Below the pieces are notes generated by a model. That model ran no database searches, was not told where the DNA came from, and was given only the letters and a program-made list of their open reading frames with translations. Made by a program: the position numbers and the translations under genes. Of a DNA stretch of 64,000 bases, positions 1 to 7,698 are shown in pieces. Position 1 is the stretch's first letter; each line of letters opens with the position of its first letter. Origin of the DNA: Actinomadura sp. K4S16 (GTDB lineage Bacteria; Actinomycetota; Actinomycetes; Streptosporangiales; Streptosporangiaceae); NCBI RefSeq assembly GCF_008327685.1, contig NZ_BDDE01000009.1, forward strand, positions 1 to 64,000. Reading direction: 5' to 3'.

Positions 1-222
1 CGCCGACAGAGCCAGGAAGGCGGCCACGGCGAAGCCGGTCGGCAGGCTGAACAGCACCACCGGGTTCTGTGGAGCCGTTCCCGGCGGCCCGGCCAGATAG
101 GCCGCGGTGACCGGCAAGGAGAAATCGGTGGCCAGCACGCCGATCAACACCGCCTGGACGGCGTGCAGCACGGCGGCCGCCGCGTTCCCGCGCCGCAGGC
201 TCCGTCGCTGACGTCGATCCAT
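1..222 (-). CDS. Heliorhodopsin, N-terminal part (cut by window edge)
   Basis: The 74 visible codons start at ATG 222, with an AGGAG ribosome site just upstream, and run off the left edge in frame. The peptide has the heliorhodopsin start: a short basic N-terminus, a first helix with VLHAVQAVLIGVLATDFSLP, then the family signature AAYLAGPPGT, PVVLF and the start of helix 2 (GFAVAAFLALSA). From memory this aligns along its length with the 48C12 heliorhodopsin (NDFALPMTGTYLNGPPGTT). Heliorhodopsins are seven-helix retinal proteins with inverted topology that do not pump ions. The retinal lysine in helix 7 lies outside the window. The gene follows the TauE-like exporter on the same strand after 93 bp; whether they are co-transcribed is unknown. 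Confidence 0.85.
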   Translation of the reverse strand, partial: MDRRQRRSLRRGNAAAAVLHAVQAVLIGVLATDFSLPVTAAYLAGPPGTAPQNPVVLFSLPTGFAVAAFLALSA

Positions 223-315
223 GCCTGCTCCTGGGAGAGTGTCGTCGCGCCGTGTCACTACCCGCTGGATGCCAAGGGACGCTCACTACCGGCTCCAGGA
301 GAGGGCTGGACCGGT

Positions 316-1038
316 TCAGCTCAACTCCAGTACGCCCTTGCCGACCGTGATGGCGGCTCCTGTGAGCGCCAGCGCGATGACGCCTTGGCGGGCGCGGGTC
401 GCCGGCACCCGGTCGGCGATCCGGTTGCCGGCGATGATTCCGATGGCCAGCCCGAACGCGGTCACCGCCCAACCGGCGGTGCTGAGTGATGGCAGCCGGC
501 CCTTGGCCAGCAGTGAAGCGACGCCGATGACCGCGAAGATCAACTGGGCCGTGGCGGCGAAGGACCGGTGCGGCCAGCCGGTCGAGACCGCGTAGACAGT
601 GATCGCCGGGCCGCCCACCCCGGCCGTGACGTTCATGAATCCGGAGCCGGCGCCGGCGATCAGGGCGCCGGGGCGGCCTCGGAGCACGCGTGCCTTCTCG
701 CTGGTCAGCACGGCGACCAGCGCCACGAGGACGAGCCCCCCGATGAGGATCGCCAACAGGGGGGCGGGAAGGCGCCTGGCGGCCCAGGCGCCTGGAATCA
801 CGGCGGGGACGGCGGGCGCGAGCAGCACGGCCGCCTGCCGGAAGTCGACGTCGCGCCAGACCTGGGTGAGTACCAGTGAGGCAGTGATCACACCACAGGC
901 GTTGACCAGGAGCACGCCGTCGAAGGGTCCCAGCAGCAACACGAGGAAGGGGGCTGCGACCAGCGCGAACCCGAGGCCGGTGATTCGCTGCACACCGGCG
1001 CCGGCCAGCACGGCGATCCCGAGACCGGCCAGGTGCAT
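316..1038 (-). CDS. TauE/SafE family (TSUP) sulfonate/anion exporter
   Basis: A 240-residue polytopic membrane protein with seven or eight hydrophobic segments. It has the TauE/SafE duplicated pattern: GAGVQRITGLGFALVAAPFL near the N-terminus and GSGFMNVTAGVGGP in the second half. This family moves sulfite, sulfoacetate, sulfolactate and other organic anions. Its ATG abuts the TGA of the preceding aldehyde dehydrogenase with no gap, so the two are translationally coupled. TauE/SafE proteins are the usual sulfolactate/sulfolactaldehyde exporters of transaldolase-type sulfoglycolysis clusters. Given a YihT-like aldolase in the same operon, export of sulfolactate is the inferred role. The substrate cannot be read from sequence. 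Confidence 0.85.
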   Translation of the reverse strand: MHLAGLGIAVLAGAGVQRITGLGFALVAAPFLVLLLGPFDGVLLVNACGVITASLVLTQVWRDVDFRQAAVLLAPAVPAVIPGAWAARRLPAPLLAILIGGLVLVALVAVLTSEKARVLRGRPGALIAGAGSGFMNVTAGVGGPAITVYAVSTGWPHRSFAATAQLIFAVIGVASLLAKGRLPSLSTAGWAVTAFGLAIGIIAGNRIADRVPATRARQGVIALALTGAAITVGKGVLELS

Positions 1039-2466
1039 TCAGGGCCGCCAGGCCAGGTAACGGACGTCCTGGAACTCGGTGAGCCCGGCGGCGGCGCCCT
1101 CTCGTCCCAGTCCGGACTGCTTCACGCCCCCCATCGGGGCGAACGCCACGGACGGCAGAGGGTCGTTGGCTCCTACGATGCCCACCTGGAGGTGGTCGGC
1201 GAGCCGCCAGACGCGTCCTGCGTCGGCGGTGTAGACGAAGGCGGCAAGTCCCACCTCGCTCGCGTTCGCGCGGTCGAGGGCCTCCGCCTCGTCGCGGAAG
1301 CGGGAGACGGCGGCGGCCGGACCGAACACCTCCTCGCGTGCGAGGGCGACATGGTCTGGTACGTCACAGAGCAGTTGGGGGGCGAGGTAACTGCCCCTGG
1401 AGGGGACCGGGCGCTCCGCTGTGAGCCGGCGCGCGCCTGCGGCGAGCGCCTCGTCGACCAGCGAGGTGACCGCCGCGACGCGCTGGCCGTCGATGACCGG
1501 ACCCAGGTCGGGGCACGGATCGTCCAGCCCGTTGCCGATGTGCATGGCGTCCAACCGTGCGGCGAGTCGAGCGGTGAACTCTTCGTACACGTTCTCCTGG
1601 ACGAGGAACCGGTTGGCCGCTACGCAGGACTGGCCGGTGTTGCGCGTCTTGGCCAGCACCGCTCCCTCGACCGCGGCGTCGAGGTCGGCGTCTTCGAACA
1701 CGATGAAGGGGGCGTCGCCGCCGAGTTCGAGAAGCGGCCGCACGATGCGCCGCGCGGCCAAGGCCATGATCTTCTTGCCGACCTCGGTGGAGCCGGTGAA
1801 CGTGACGATCCTGACAGCGGGATGCGCGAGCAGCGCGTCGGTGACCTCTGGGGCCGGACCGTGGACGAGGTTGACCACGCCCGGAGGTATCCCGGCGTCG
1901 GTGAGCGTCCGGATCAGTTCCGTCGCGGCGAGCGGCGCTTTCTCTGAGACGCGGGCGACGACGGTGCAGCCGGACACCAGTGCGGGTGCGAGCTTTCGCG
2001 CTTGGATGGAGCAGGGAAAGTTCCAGGGAGTCAGACTGGCGACCACGCCGGCGGGCCGGTGGAAGGTGAGCTGCCTGCGCCCGCTCTGCTCGGGGGTGAG
2101 GATCTCGCCCTGCGGGCGGCGGATCTCCTCGGCGAACCAGCGGAGGTATTCGGCGCTGAAGCGGACTTCGGCGACCGCCTCGGGAAGCCGTTTGCCCGCC
2201 TCGCGGGCGAGGAGGGAGCCGATCTCCTCGCGCCTGCGGTCCACCAGTTCGGCGGCGGCCAGGAGGATGTCGGCTCGGTCTCGCGGTGGCATGCCGGCCC
2301 ACGCCGGGAAGGCCTTCGCCGCGGCATCGGCCGCCTCCACCGCTTCCGCGGCGCTGCCCCAGGCGACCGCGCCGATCACGCTGCCGTCGGCCGGGTCGAT
2401 CACGTCCAGGGTGCGCTCGAGCGAGCGCCAGTTCCCGTTGATCAGCAAGGTGCCCTGATCGGTCAC
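1039..2466 (-). CDS. NAD(P)-dependent aldehyde dehydrogenase, GabD-like; candidate sulfolactaldehyde dehydrogenase
   Basis: A full-length ALDH (475 residues). It shows the cofactor motif FTGSTEVGK, the general base Glu in LLELGGDAPF (about residue 247) and the nucleophile Cys in NTGQSCVAANR (about 281). The sequence around these sites is of succinate-semialdehyde dehydrogenase type. The frame opens at a TTG at 2484, but an AAGGAG ribosome site lies inside that extension, about 9 nt before GTG 2466, so GTG 2466 is chosen. Sulfolactaldehyde dehydrogenases of sulfoglycolysis (SlaB, SftD, rhizobial GabD) belong to this clade. With the aldolase and exporter in the operon, oxidation of sulfolactaldehyde to sulfolactate is likely. 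Succinate semialdehyde is the conservative alternative. Confidence 0.88.
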   Translation of the reverse strand: MTDQGTLLINGNWRSLERTLDVIDPADGSVIGAVAWGSAAEAVEAADAAAKAFPAWAGMPPRDRADILLAAAELVDRRREEIGSLLAREAGKRLPEAVAEVRFSAEYLRWFAEEIRRPQGEILTPEQSGRRQLTFHRPAGVVASLTPWNFPCSIQARKLAPALVSGCTVVARVSEKAPLAATELIRTLTDAGIPPGVVNLVHGPAPEVTDALLAHPAVRIVTFTGSTEVGKKIMALAARRIVRPLLELGGDAPFIVFEDADLDAAVEGAVLAKTRNTGQSCVAANRFLVQENVYEEFTARLAARLDAMHIGNGLDDPCPDLGPVIDGQRVAAVTSLVDEALAAGARRLTAERPVPSRGSYLAPQLLCDVPDHVALAREEVFGPAAAVSRFRDEAEALDRANASEVGLAAFVYTADAGRVWRLADHLQVGIVGANDPLPSVAFAPMGGVKQSGLGREGAAAGLTEFQDVRYLAWRP

Positions 2467-2480
2467 TGATTTCGTCTCCT

Positions 2481-3566
2481 TCAAACGGTGAGCAGGTCGG
2501 GACGCCGCCGTCCGGCGACGGTGAGGGTGGGCCAGTGCCCGTCGTCGACGAGCGGGCGGAGCCCCTCGCGGCTGATCAGGCAGGTGTCCTCGACCTTCCA
2601 GCTATCCGCGCTCGGATTCCACGCGACGACGCTGTGTTCGGTGATGACGTCGTCGCTGCCTTCGTGGGCGAGGTATTCACGGGGGTGCCAGCCGCTGAAC
2701 CCGCCCTGGTGGTGGCGGTGCCACTCGGTGGCGTCGAAACCGTGTTCGGCATAGGCGGCGGTGCCGGCGGTGAAGGCGTCACCGAGTCGTGTCCCCGGGC
2801 GCGATGCGTTGAGGAACGCCGCCTCGACGTCGAGGAGCCGCCGGTAGGCGCTCTGCTCCGCGGCGGACGGCGGCCTGAAGCAGCGGATCCGCGTGACGCT
2901 CGAGACCAGCCCGCTGCGGCGCGCGCAGCAGACCAGCATCACGCGTTCACCGATGATGGTCATCGTGGGAAGCGGATGGCGATGCACGGCCGCGCGGCGG
3001 TCGGCGGCGACGAACAGGGCGATCGGATCGAGCCCGCGCGACAGCAGTTCGTCGGTGAGCGTAGCCGCCGCCGCGTACTCGGTCATGCCGGGGCGGACCC
3101 GAAGGGCCGCCGCCGTCGTGGCTTCGGCGGCGTCAGCGCAGACACCGCCCAGTAGTCCTGCCTGGTAAGGGGTGAGCTCTCGGCGCAGGGCCGCGAGATC
3201 GCCGCTCAGGTTCACACTCGCGGCTCCCGGACGGTCGGAGCCGACGGTGCGGCCGACGGGCAGAGAACCGGTGCGGTCTTCCCACCAGGGAACGGTGGTC
3301 CAGGCCAGTGGTAGATCGGCGAACTCGGTGTCCCGCAAACGCGGAGCCTCGATGGCGTTGACCACCACCATGGCCGCCGGCTCACCGCGGACGTCGACGA
3401 TGATGTCCGCGCAGGAGGTGTCCAGGGTCTGGGGCACGTGTGAGCGGCCGCCGGTGAGCCAGCTGATCGTCGCCGGCTCGCGCAGTACGAGGGTGTCGAC
3501 CCCGCGCCGGGCGGCGAGGTGCTTCAGCCTCCGGAGTCTCTCGGCGAAGTCGGGATCAGGTGCCAT
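2481..3566 (-). CDS. M24-fold (aminopeptidase P/creatinase-like) protein lacking metal ligands
   Basis: A 361-residue protein from ATG 3566, overlapping the end of the GH31 gene by 11 bp. It has the two-domain creatinase/prolidase layout, with an N-terminal creatinase-like domain and a C-terminal pita-bread domain. Recognisable landmarks are HRHP, SGLVSSVTRIRCF, HHQGGFSGWHP and KVEDT. In metallopeptidases the SSVTR position reads SDxTR with a metal-binding Asp; here it is Ser. The Glu of the TxEPG segment is replaced within WNPSADS. Metal binding is therefore probably lost, as in creatinase, which uses the same fold without metal. Its place inside a sugar operon is unexplained. It may be a non-metal hydrolase of an amide or ester, or a binding protein. 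Confidence 0.7.
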   Translation of the reverse strand: MAPDPDFAERLRRLKHLAARRGVDTLVLREPATISWLTGGRSHVPQTLDTSCADIIVDVRGEPAAMVVVNAIEAPRLRDTEFADLPLAWTTVPWWEDRTGSLPVGRTVGSDRPGAASVNLSGDLAALRRELTPYQAGLLGGVCADAAEATTAAALRVRPGMTEYAAAATLTDELLSRGLDPIALFVAADRRAAVHRHPLPTMTIIGERVMLVCCARRSGLVSSVTRIRCFRPPSAAEQSAYRRLLDVEAAFLNASRPGTRLGDAFTAGTAAYAEHGFDATEWHRHHQGGFSGWHPREYLAHEGSDDVITEHSVVAWNPSADSWKVEDTCLISREGLRPLVDDGHWPTLTVAGRRRPDLLTV

Positions 3567-5889
3567 GGCGGACCACGATCCGGTGGACGGGTTGCGTGCC
3601 GTCCGTTTCGGCGTGCTCCCCGCGCACTCGCGAGCGGACGGCGTCACCGTCGAAGCCGATGAGGTCGACGTCCTGGTCGTCGGTGCCGAACACATGCAGC
3701 GCCCACGGAAGCCCGATCAGGTCATCGGAACGCCGCAGGCCCGCCGGTACCTCGACCATCGGGACGACGGCCCCGTGACGGACGAGAAGCGGCATGTGTT
3801 CCAGGGGCACCTTCTCCCGCCGCCACGCCGGGCCGGTGACCGTCTGTCCGCTGCGCAGGTCCGTCCAGCGCCCCTCCGGGACGTAGTAGCGGCGGGTCAC
3901 CGGCTGTTCCCTGTCGTCGAACACCGGCACCACGAGCAGGTCGGCACCGAGGAGGAACTGTCCGTCCAGGCCTGTGGCGACCGGGTCGTCCGGGTAGTGC
4001 AGCGCGACTGGGCGCATCATCGGCAGGCCCTTTTCGGAAGATTCCGTCGCGACCTGCCACAGGTACGGCAGCAATGAGTAGCGAAGCCGGATCCAGTCCC
4101 GGCTGATGGCCAGTGCGCGCTCGCCGAATTCCCATGGTTCGCGTGGCCTCAGTCCGTGTGCGCGCATCAGCGGTGACAGCGCGCCGAGCTGGGTCCAGCG
4201 CACGTAGAGGCCCGGGGTGAGCTCCGGGCCGAAGAACCCTCCGATGTCGTGGCTCCAGAAGCCGGGTGCGGAAAGGGCGTACGACAGCCCTCCGCGCACG
4301 GTCGCCCGCATGCCGGCCACCGTCGACTCGGCGTCGCCGCCCCACTGGCCGGGGTACCGCTGCGAGCCGGCCCAGCCCGACCGGCCCCACACCAGCGGTG
4401 CGCGCCCGGTCCGTTCGGCGATCGCGTCGCTGACCGCGCCGTTGTAGCGCAGCGGGTAGAGGTTGTGGGCGTGCTGGGAGGGCGTGCCGTCGGCCAAGGC
4501 GGCGTCATCGGGCAGCCCTTCCCCGAAGTCGGTCTTGAAGACGGCGACGCCGTCGTCCAGGAAGGGCCCGTGCATGTCCTGCCACCAGCGCCGCGCCTCG
4601 GGGTTCGTGAAGTCGATCAATGCGCGCGGGCGGCCGTCGGGTGTCGGCGTGCCGCGGACGGAGGCGACGGTCCCGTCCGTCCGGCGGACGAGGTGGCCCG
4701 CCGCTTCTGCCTCGGCGTACCGGGGGGAGGCGGGATCGAGGTAGGGCAGCTCCCAGACGGAGAGCCGGCTACCGAGCCGGTCGAGGGAGCGGACGAAGTC
4801 GCGGCGGTCGCCGAAGCGGTCGGTGTTCCAGATGAAGTCGGTGTTGAGCCGGTCGACGACCAGCCAGTCGGGATCCAGGTGGAGCACGTCACAGGGCACG
4901 TCGTGGGCGGCCATCCCCGCGGCGACCTGCTCCATCTCGTCTCGCGAATGGTAGCGGCAGCGGCCCATCCAGTAGCCGAACGCCCACAGCGGAGGACGGG
5001 GCGCCCGGCCGGTCAGGCGCGTGTGGTCGCCGAGCCGGATCGCGGGGTCGTTCCCGACGCCCACGTAGAGGTCGAGGGCCTCGTCGGCCACGCCGAGCGC
5101 CAGCACGCTCGGCCGGTCGTGCGCGACGTCGGCCGTGACGGTCGCGCCGGTGTTGAGGAATCCCGTGTACCCCGCGGTGGAATGCCAGACGGGCACGGGT
5201 TTGTAGGACAAGCCGGTGCCGGTGCCAAGGGCGTCTTCGACTCGTAGGACGAGCCGCTGTCCGTTCTTGACCAGACGGCCGAACTGCTCCCCGAAGCCGG
5301 TGATCTCCTCGTCCGGGCCGAGTTCGCAGTGCAGGGTCACACCGTCGGCGGCGGCCAGGACCGGGGGAGCGGTCGGCAGCCCGGCGACCTGACGCAGCCG
5401 CTGCCCCGTCCGCAGCACGGTCTCGCCGCCGGGTCCGGTGACGGTGAGGGCGAAGGGGTACCGGTCGACGTGGACGGCGATTTCACCGGCCCGGACCGTG
5501 ACCTGCTCGGGGCTCTCGGTCAGTCGCGCCTCGACCGGTTCGAAGCGGGGATCGGTGACGATGCCCAGCCAGGTCGCCTCCTCTTCCAGCATGCGCGCCC
5601 CGGCGGGGGCGATGACGATGCGCGCCGTCCGCGGCCCGGCGAAGCCGATGCGGACCTGCCACGGCCGGCTCTCCAGCGGCGGCAGGGCCAGCTCCGGCAG
5701 GTTGGGCATGGTGACCTCGACGCCCTGGTCCGCGACCGGTTCGCCGGTCAGCCATCCTGATGCGCCGGAATGGTGCACGGCGGGGTGGGCGGCGACGTGG
5801 AGCACCGCTTCGTCGCCGTCGCGGTGCACGTCCTGGACACGGCGCAGGATCTCTGCGCTCGGCGGAAGGTCGCGCGGCACGGCGGTCAT
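3556..5889 (-). CDS. Glycoside hydrolase family 31 alpha-glycosidase
   Basis: 777 residues from ATG 5889, which overlaps the permease stop in an ATGA. There is a long N-terminal beta-sandwich, then the GH31 barrel. The nucleophile is Asp454 in FKTDFGE, the acid/base Asp519 in WGGDAES, and FWSHDIGGF follows. The start of the barrel (DVLHLDPDW ... NTDFIWNTDRF) is closer to alpha-xylosidase YicI than to sulfoquinovosidase YihQ. The YihQ-type sulfonate clamp (Q-D-W, then R-x-x-W before the barrel) is not evident. Operon context suggests it releases the sugar that the downstream enzymes consume, possibly sulfoquinovose from its glycosides. On sequence alone alpha-xylosidase or another alpha-glycosidase is equally possible. 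No signal peptide is seen, so it acts in the cytoplasm after import. Confidence 0.88.
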   Translation of the reverse strand: MTAVPRDLPPSAEILRRVQDVHRDGDEAVLHVAAHPAVHHSGASGWLTGEPVADQGVEVTMPNLPELALPPLESRPWQVRIGFAGPRTARIVIAPAGARMLEEEATWLGIVTDPRFEPVEARLTESPEQVTVRAGEIAVHVDRYPFALTVTGPGGETVLRTGQRLRQVAGLPTAPPVLAAADGVTLHCELGPDEEITGFGEQFGRLVKNGQRLVLRVEDALGTGTGLSYKPVPVWHSTAGYTGFLNTGATVTADVAHDRPSVLALGVADEALDLYVGVGNDPAIRLGDHTRLTGRAPRPPLWAFGYWMGRCRYHSRDEMEQVAAGMAAHDVPCDVLHLDPDWLVVDRLNTDFIWNTDRFGDRRDFVRSLDRLGSRLSVWELPYLDPASPRYAEAEAAGHLVRRTDGTVASVRGTPTPDGRPRALIDFTNPEARRWWQDMHGPFLDDGVAVFKTDFGEGLPDDAALADGTPSQHAHNLYPLRYNGAVSDAIAERTGRAPLVWGRSGWAGSQRYPGQWGGDAESTVAGMRATVRGGLSYALSAPGFWSHDIGGFFGPELTPGLYVRWTQLGALSPLMRAHGLRPREPWEFGERALAISRDWIRLRYSLLPYLWQVATESSEKGLPMMRPVALHYPDDPVATGLDGQFLLGADLLVVPVFDDREQPVTRRYYVPEGRWTDLRSGQTVTGPAWRREKVPLEHMPLLVRHGAVVPMVEVPAGLRRSDDLIGLPWALHVFGTDDQDVDLIGFDGDAVRSRVRGEHAETDGTQPVHRIVVRHGT

Positions 5890-6701
5890 CCCTTCACCGC
5901 GCCGGCCGTGATGCCGGCGACGAAGTAGCGCTGCAGGAAGACGTATCCGACGACCACCGGCAGGGAGGACAGCACGACCCCGGTGAACAGCAGCGGGTAG
6001 TCGGTCTGGAACTCTCCTTGGAAGCTCAGCAGTGCGAGCGGCAGCGTCCGCTTCTCCGGGGACTGGACGAAAAGCAGGGGGTAGAGCAACTCGTTCCAGT
6101 GCATGACGAACAGGAAGATCGCGGTGGCGGCGAGTGAGGGCATCGAGAGCGGCATCACGATGGACCAGTAGGTGCGCCAGGTGCCGGCACCGTCGATCTC
6201 GCCGGCCTCGAAGAGGGTCTTCGGGAGCGTGCGCATGAAACCGCCGAGGATGAACACCGCGACCGGCAGCGTCACCACGATGTTGATCAGTACCAGCCCG
6301 ATCCGGCTGTCGAGCAGTCCCAGCTGCTTGAACAGCACGTATTGCGGGATCATGTTCGCCTGCGCGGGCACCGACATGCCCAGCACCAGGAACCCGAAGA
6401 TGGTCCAGCCGCGCCATCCGGGTATCCGGGCCACGCCGTAGGCCGCGAGGCTGCCGATGAACAGGGTCAGCGTCACCGATGCCAGGGTGACCGCCGCGCT
6501 GTTGACGAAGGCGGTGCCGAGGTGCTCCCCGACGAGGACCTCCTTGTAGTTGTGCGGTGAGAGCGACCGCGGCGGTGTGAACGGGTTGGCGAACAGTGCG
6601 GGGGTCGTCTTGAACGTGCCGAAGACGATGACGGTGAGCGGCACGATGATCAGTACGGCGTAGATCGCGAGGATCGTGCGCCGGCCGAGCGTGTGGAGCA
6701 T
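5886..6701 (-). CDS. Carbohydrate ABC transporter permease, MalG type
   Basis: 271 residues with six hydrophobic segments. The cytoplasmic EAA loop is AGEIDGAGTWRTYWSIVMPL, which contacts the ATPase. The ATG at 6701 has a GGGGG-rich ribosome site, and the end overlaps the GH31 start by 4 bp. It pairs with the MalF-type permease immediately upstream and the binding lipoprotein before that. No ATPase gene is encoded in this operon, which is usual for actinomycete CUT1 importers served by a shared MsiK-like ATPase elsewhere in the genome. It is one half of the inner-membrane channel for a glycoside or sugar. Confidence 0.92.
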   Translation of the reverse strand: MLHTLGRRTILAIYAVLIIVPLTVIVFGTFKTTPALFANPFTPPRSLSPHNYKEVLVGEHLGTAFVNSAAVTLASVTLTLFIGSLAAYGVARIPGWRGWTIFGFLVLGMSVPAQANMIPQYVLFKQLGLLDSRIGLVLINIVVTLPVAVFILGGFMRTLPKTLFEAGEIDGAGTWRTYWSIVMPLSMPSLAATAIFLFVMHWNELLYPLLFVQSPEKRTLPLALLSFQGEFQTDYPLLFTGVVLSSLPVVVGYVFLQRYFVAGITAGAVKG

Positions 6702-6705
6702 GGTC

Positions 6706-7653
6706 TCAACCCCCTGCCCGTGTCAGCCGCAGAGCGCGCCGCTGGGCGAAGGTGACCAGACCGATCAGCAGCATGAACAGCAGCGACTCCGCGGCGGCGT
6801 AGCCGAAGTGGGAATTGGCGTAGGTGGTGTAGATGCGGGTGGACAGGATGTCGAGGGAGGGTTTGGGGGGATTGCCGCCGAGGCCGAGGATCAGGTCGAA
6901 CGCCTTGAACGACTGGATGGTCGTGTAGGCGACCACGATGCCGGTGGCGGGAGCGACCATGGGCCAGGTGATGTAACGGAACCGCGCCCATCGGCCCGCG
7001 CCGTCGATCTCGGCCGCCTCGTACAGCTCCGCCGGGATGGCGTGCAGGCCCGCGACGAAGACGACCATCATCTGGCCGGTGTGGAACCAGATCTGGGTGA
7101 GGGCCAGCCAGTAGATCGCCGCCTGGTCGTCGCCGAGGAAGGACGAGCGGAGCGAGTCCAGCCCGACCGCGCCCAAGGTCCGGTTGATCAGCCCGAAGTT
7201 GGGGTCGTAGACGAACTTCCAGATGAAGGCCACCGACACCGAGGAGATGATCGTGGGGAAGAAGTACAGCGCCCGGAGGAAGACGTTCGCTCGCGAGTTC
7301 CTGGCGACCAGGACGGCCAGGAACAGGGACAGGGCGGTCTGCGCGGCGACGACGACCACCATGAACTTCAGGTTGTTCGTCAGGGCGTTGCGGAAGAGGT
7401 CGTCGTTGCCGAGCGCGCGGGTGAAGTTGCCGAGCCCCACGTTGTCATAGGTCGCGCTGAACCCGTCCCAGTCCGTGATGGCGTACTGGACCGCCTGGAC
7501 GGTCGGGACGGCGAAGAACACGGCCAGCAGCAGGACGGCCGGGAGCGGGAACAGGTAGAGGGTCGGCCGGACCCGGGCGGTCGGCCCGCGCCGTCTCCTC
7601 GACTCGGGGACAGTCCGGCGCACCGAGCGCGCGGGACTTTTGACAGCGGCCAC
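6706..7653 (-). CDS. Carbohydrate ABC transporter permease, MalF type
   Basis: 315 residues, starting at GTG 7653 about 9 nt after a GAGGAGG ribosome site. A basic cytoplasmic N-terminus is followed by six membrane helices. The EAA loop reads AAEIDGAGRWARFRYITWPM. It ends 4 bp before the partner permease. It forms the heterodimeric channel of the CUT1-type importer with the 5886-6701 product and receives substrate from the binding protein at 7699-8991. In Agrobacterium the sulfo-SMO cluster uses the same class of importer (SmoE-H) for sulfoquinovosyl glycerol. This precedent supports, but does not prove, a sulfoquinovoside substrate here. Confidence 0.92.
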   Translation of the reverse strand: MAAVKSPARSVRRTVPESRRRRGPTARVRPTLYLFPLPAVLLLAVFFAVPTVQAVQYAITDWDGFSATYDNVGLGNFTRALGNDDLFRNALTNNLKFMVVVVAAQTALSLFLAVLVARNSRANVFLRALYFFPTIISSVSVAFIWKFVYDPNFGLINRTLGAVGLDSLRSSFLGDDQAAIYWLALTQIWFHTGQMMVVFVAGLHAIPAELYEAAEIDGAGRWARFRYITWPMVAPATGIVVAYTTIQSFKAFDLILGLGGNPPKPSLDILSTRIYTTYANSHFGYAAAESLLFMLLIGLVTFAQRRALRLTRAGG

Positions 7654-7698
7654 GTCATCCCTCCTCGCGGGGTCGTCGGGAATGGAGCCCCACGCTCG

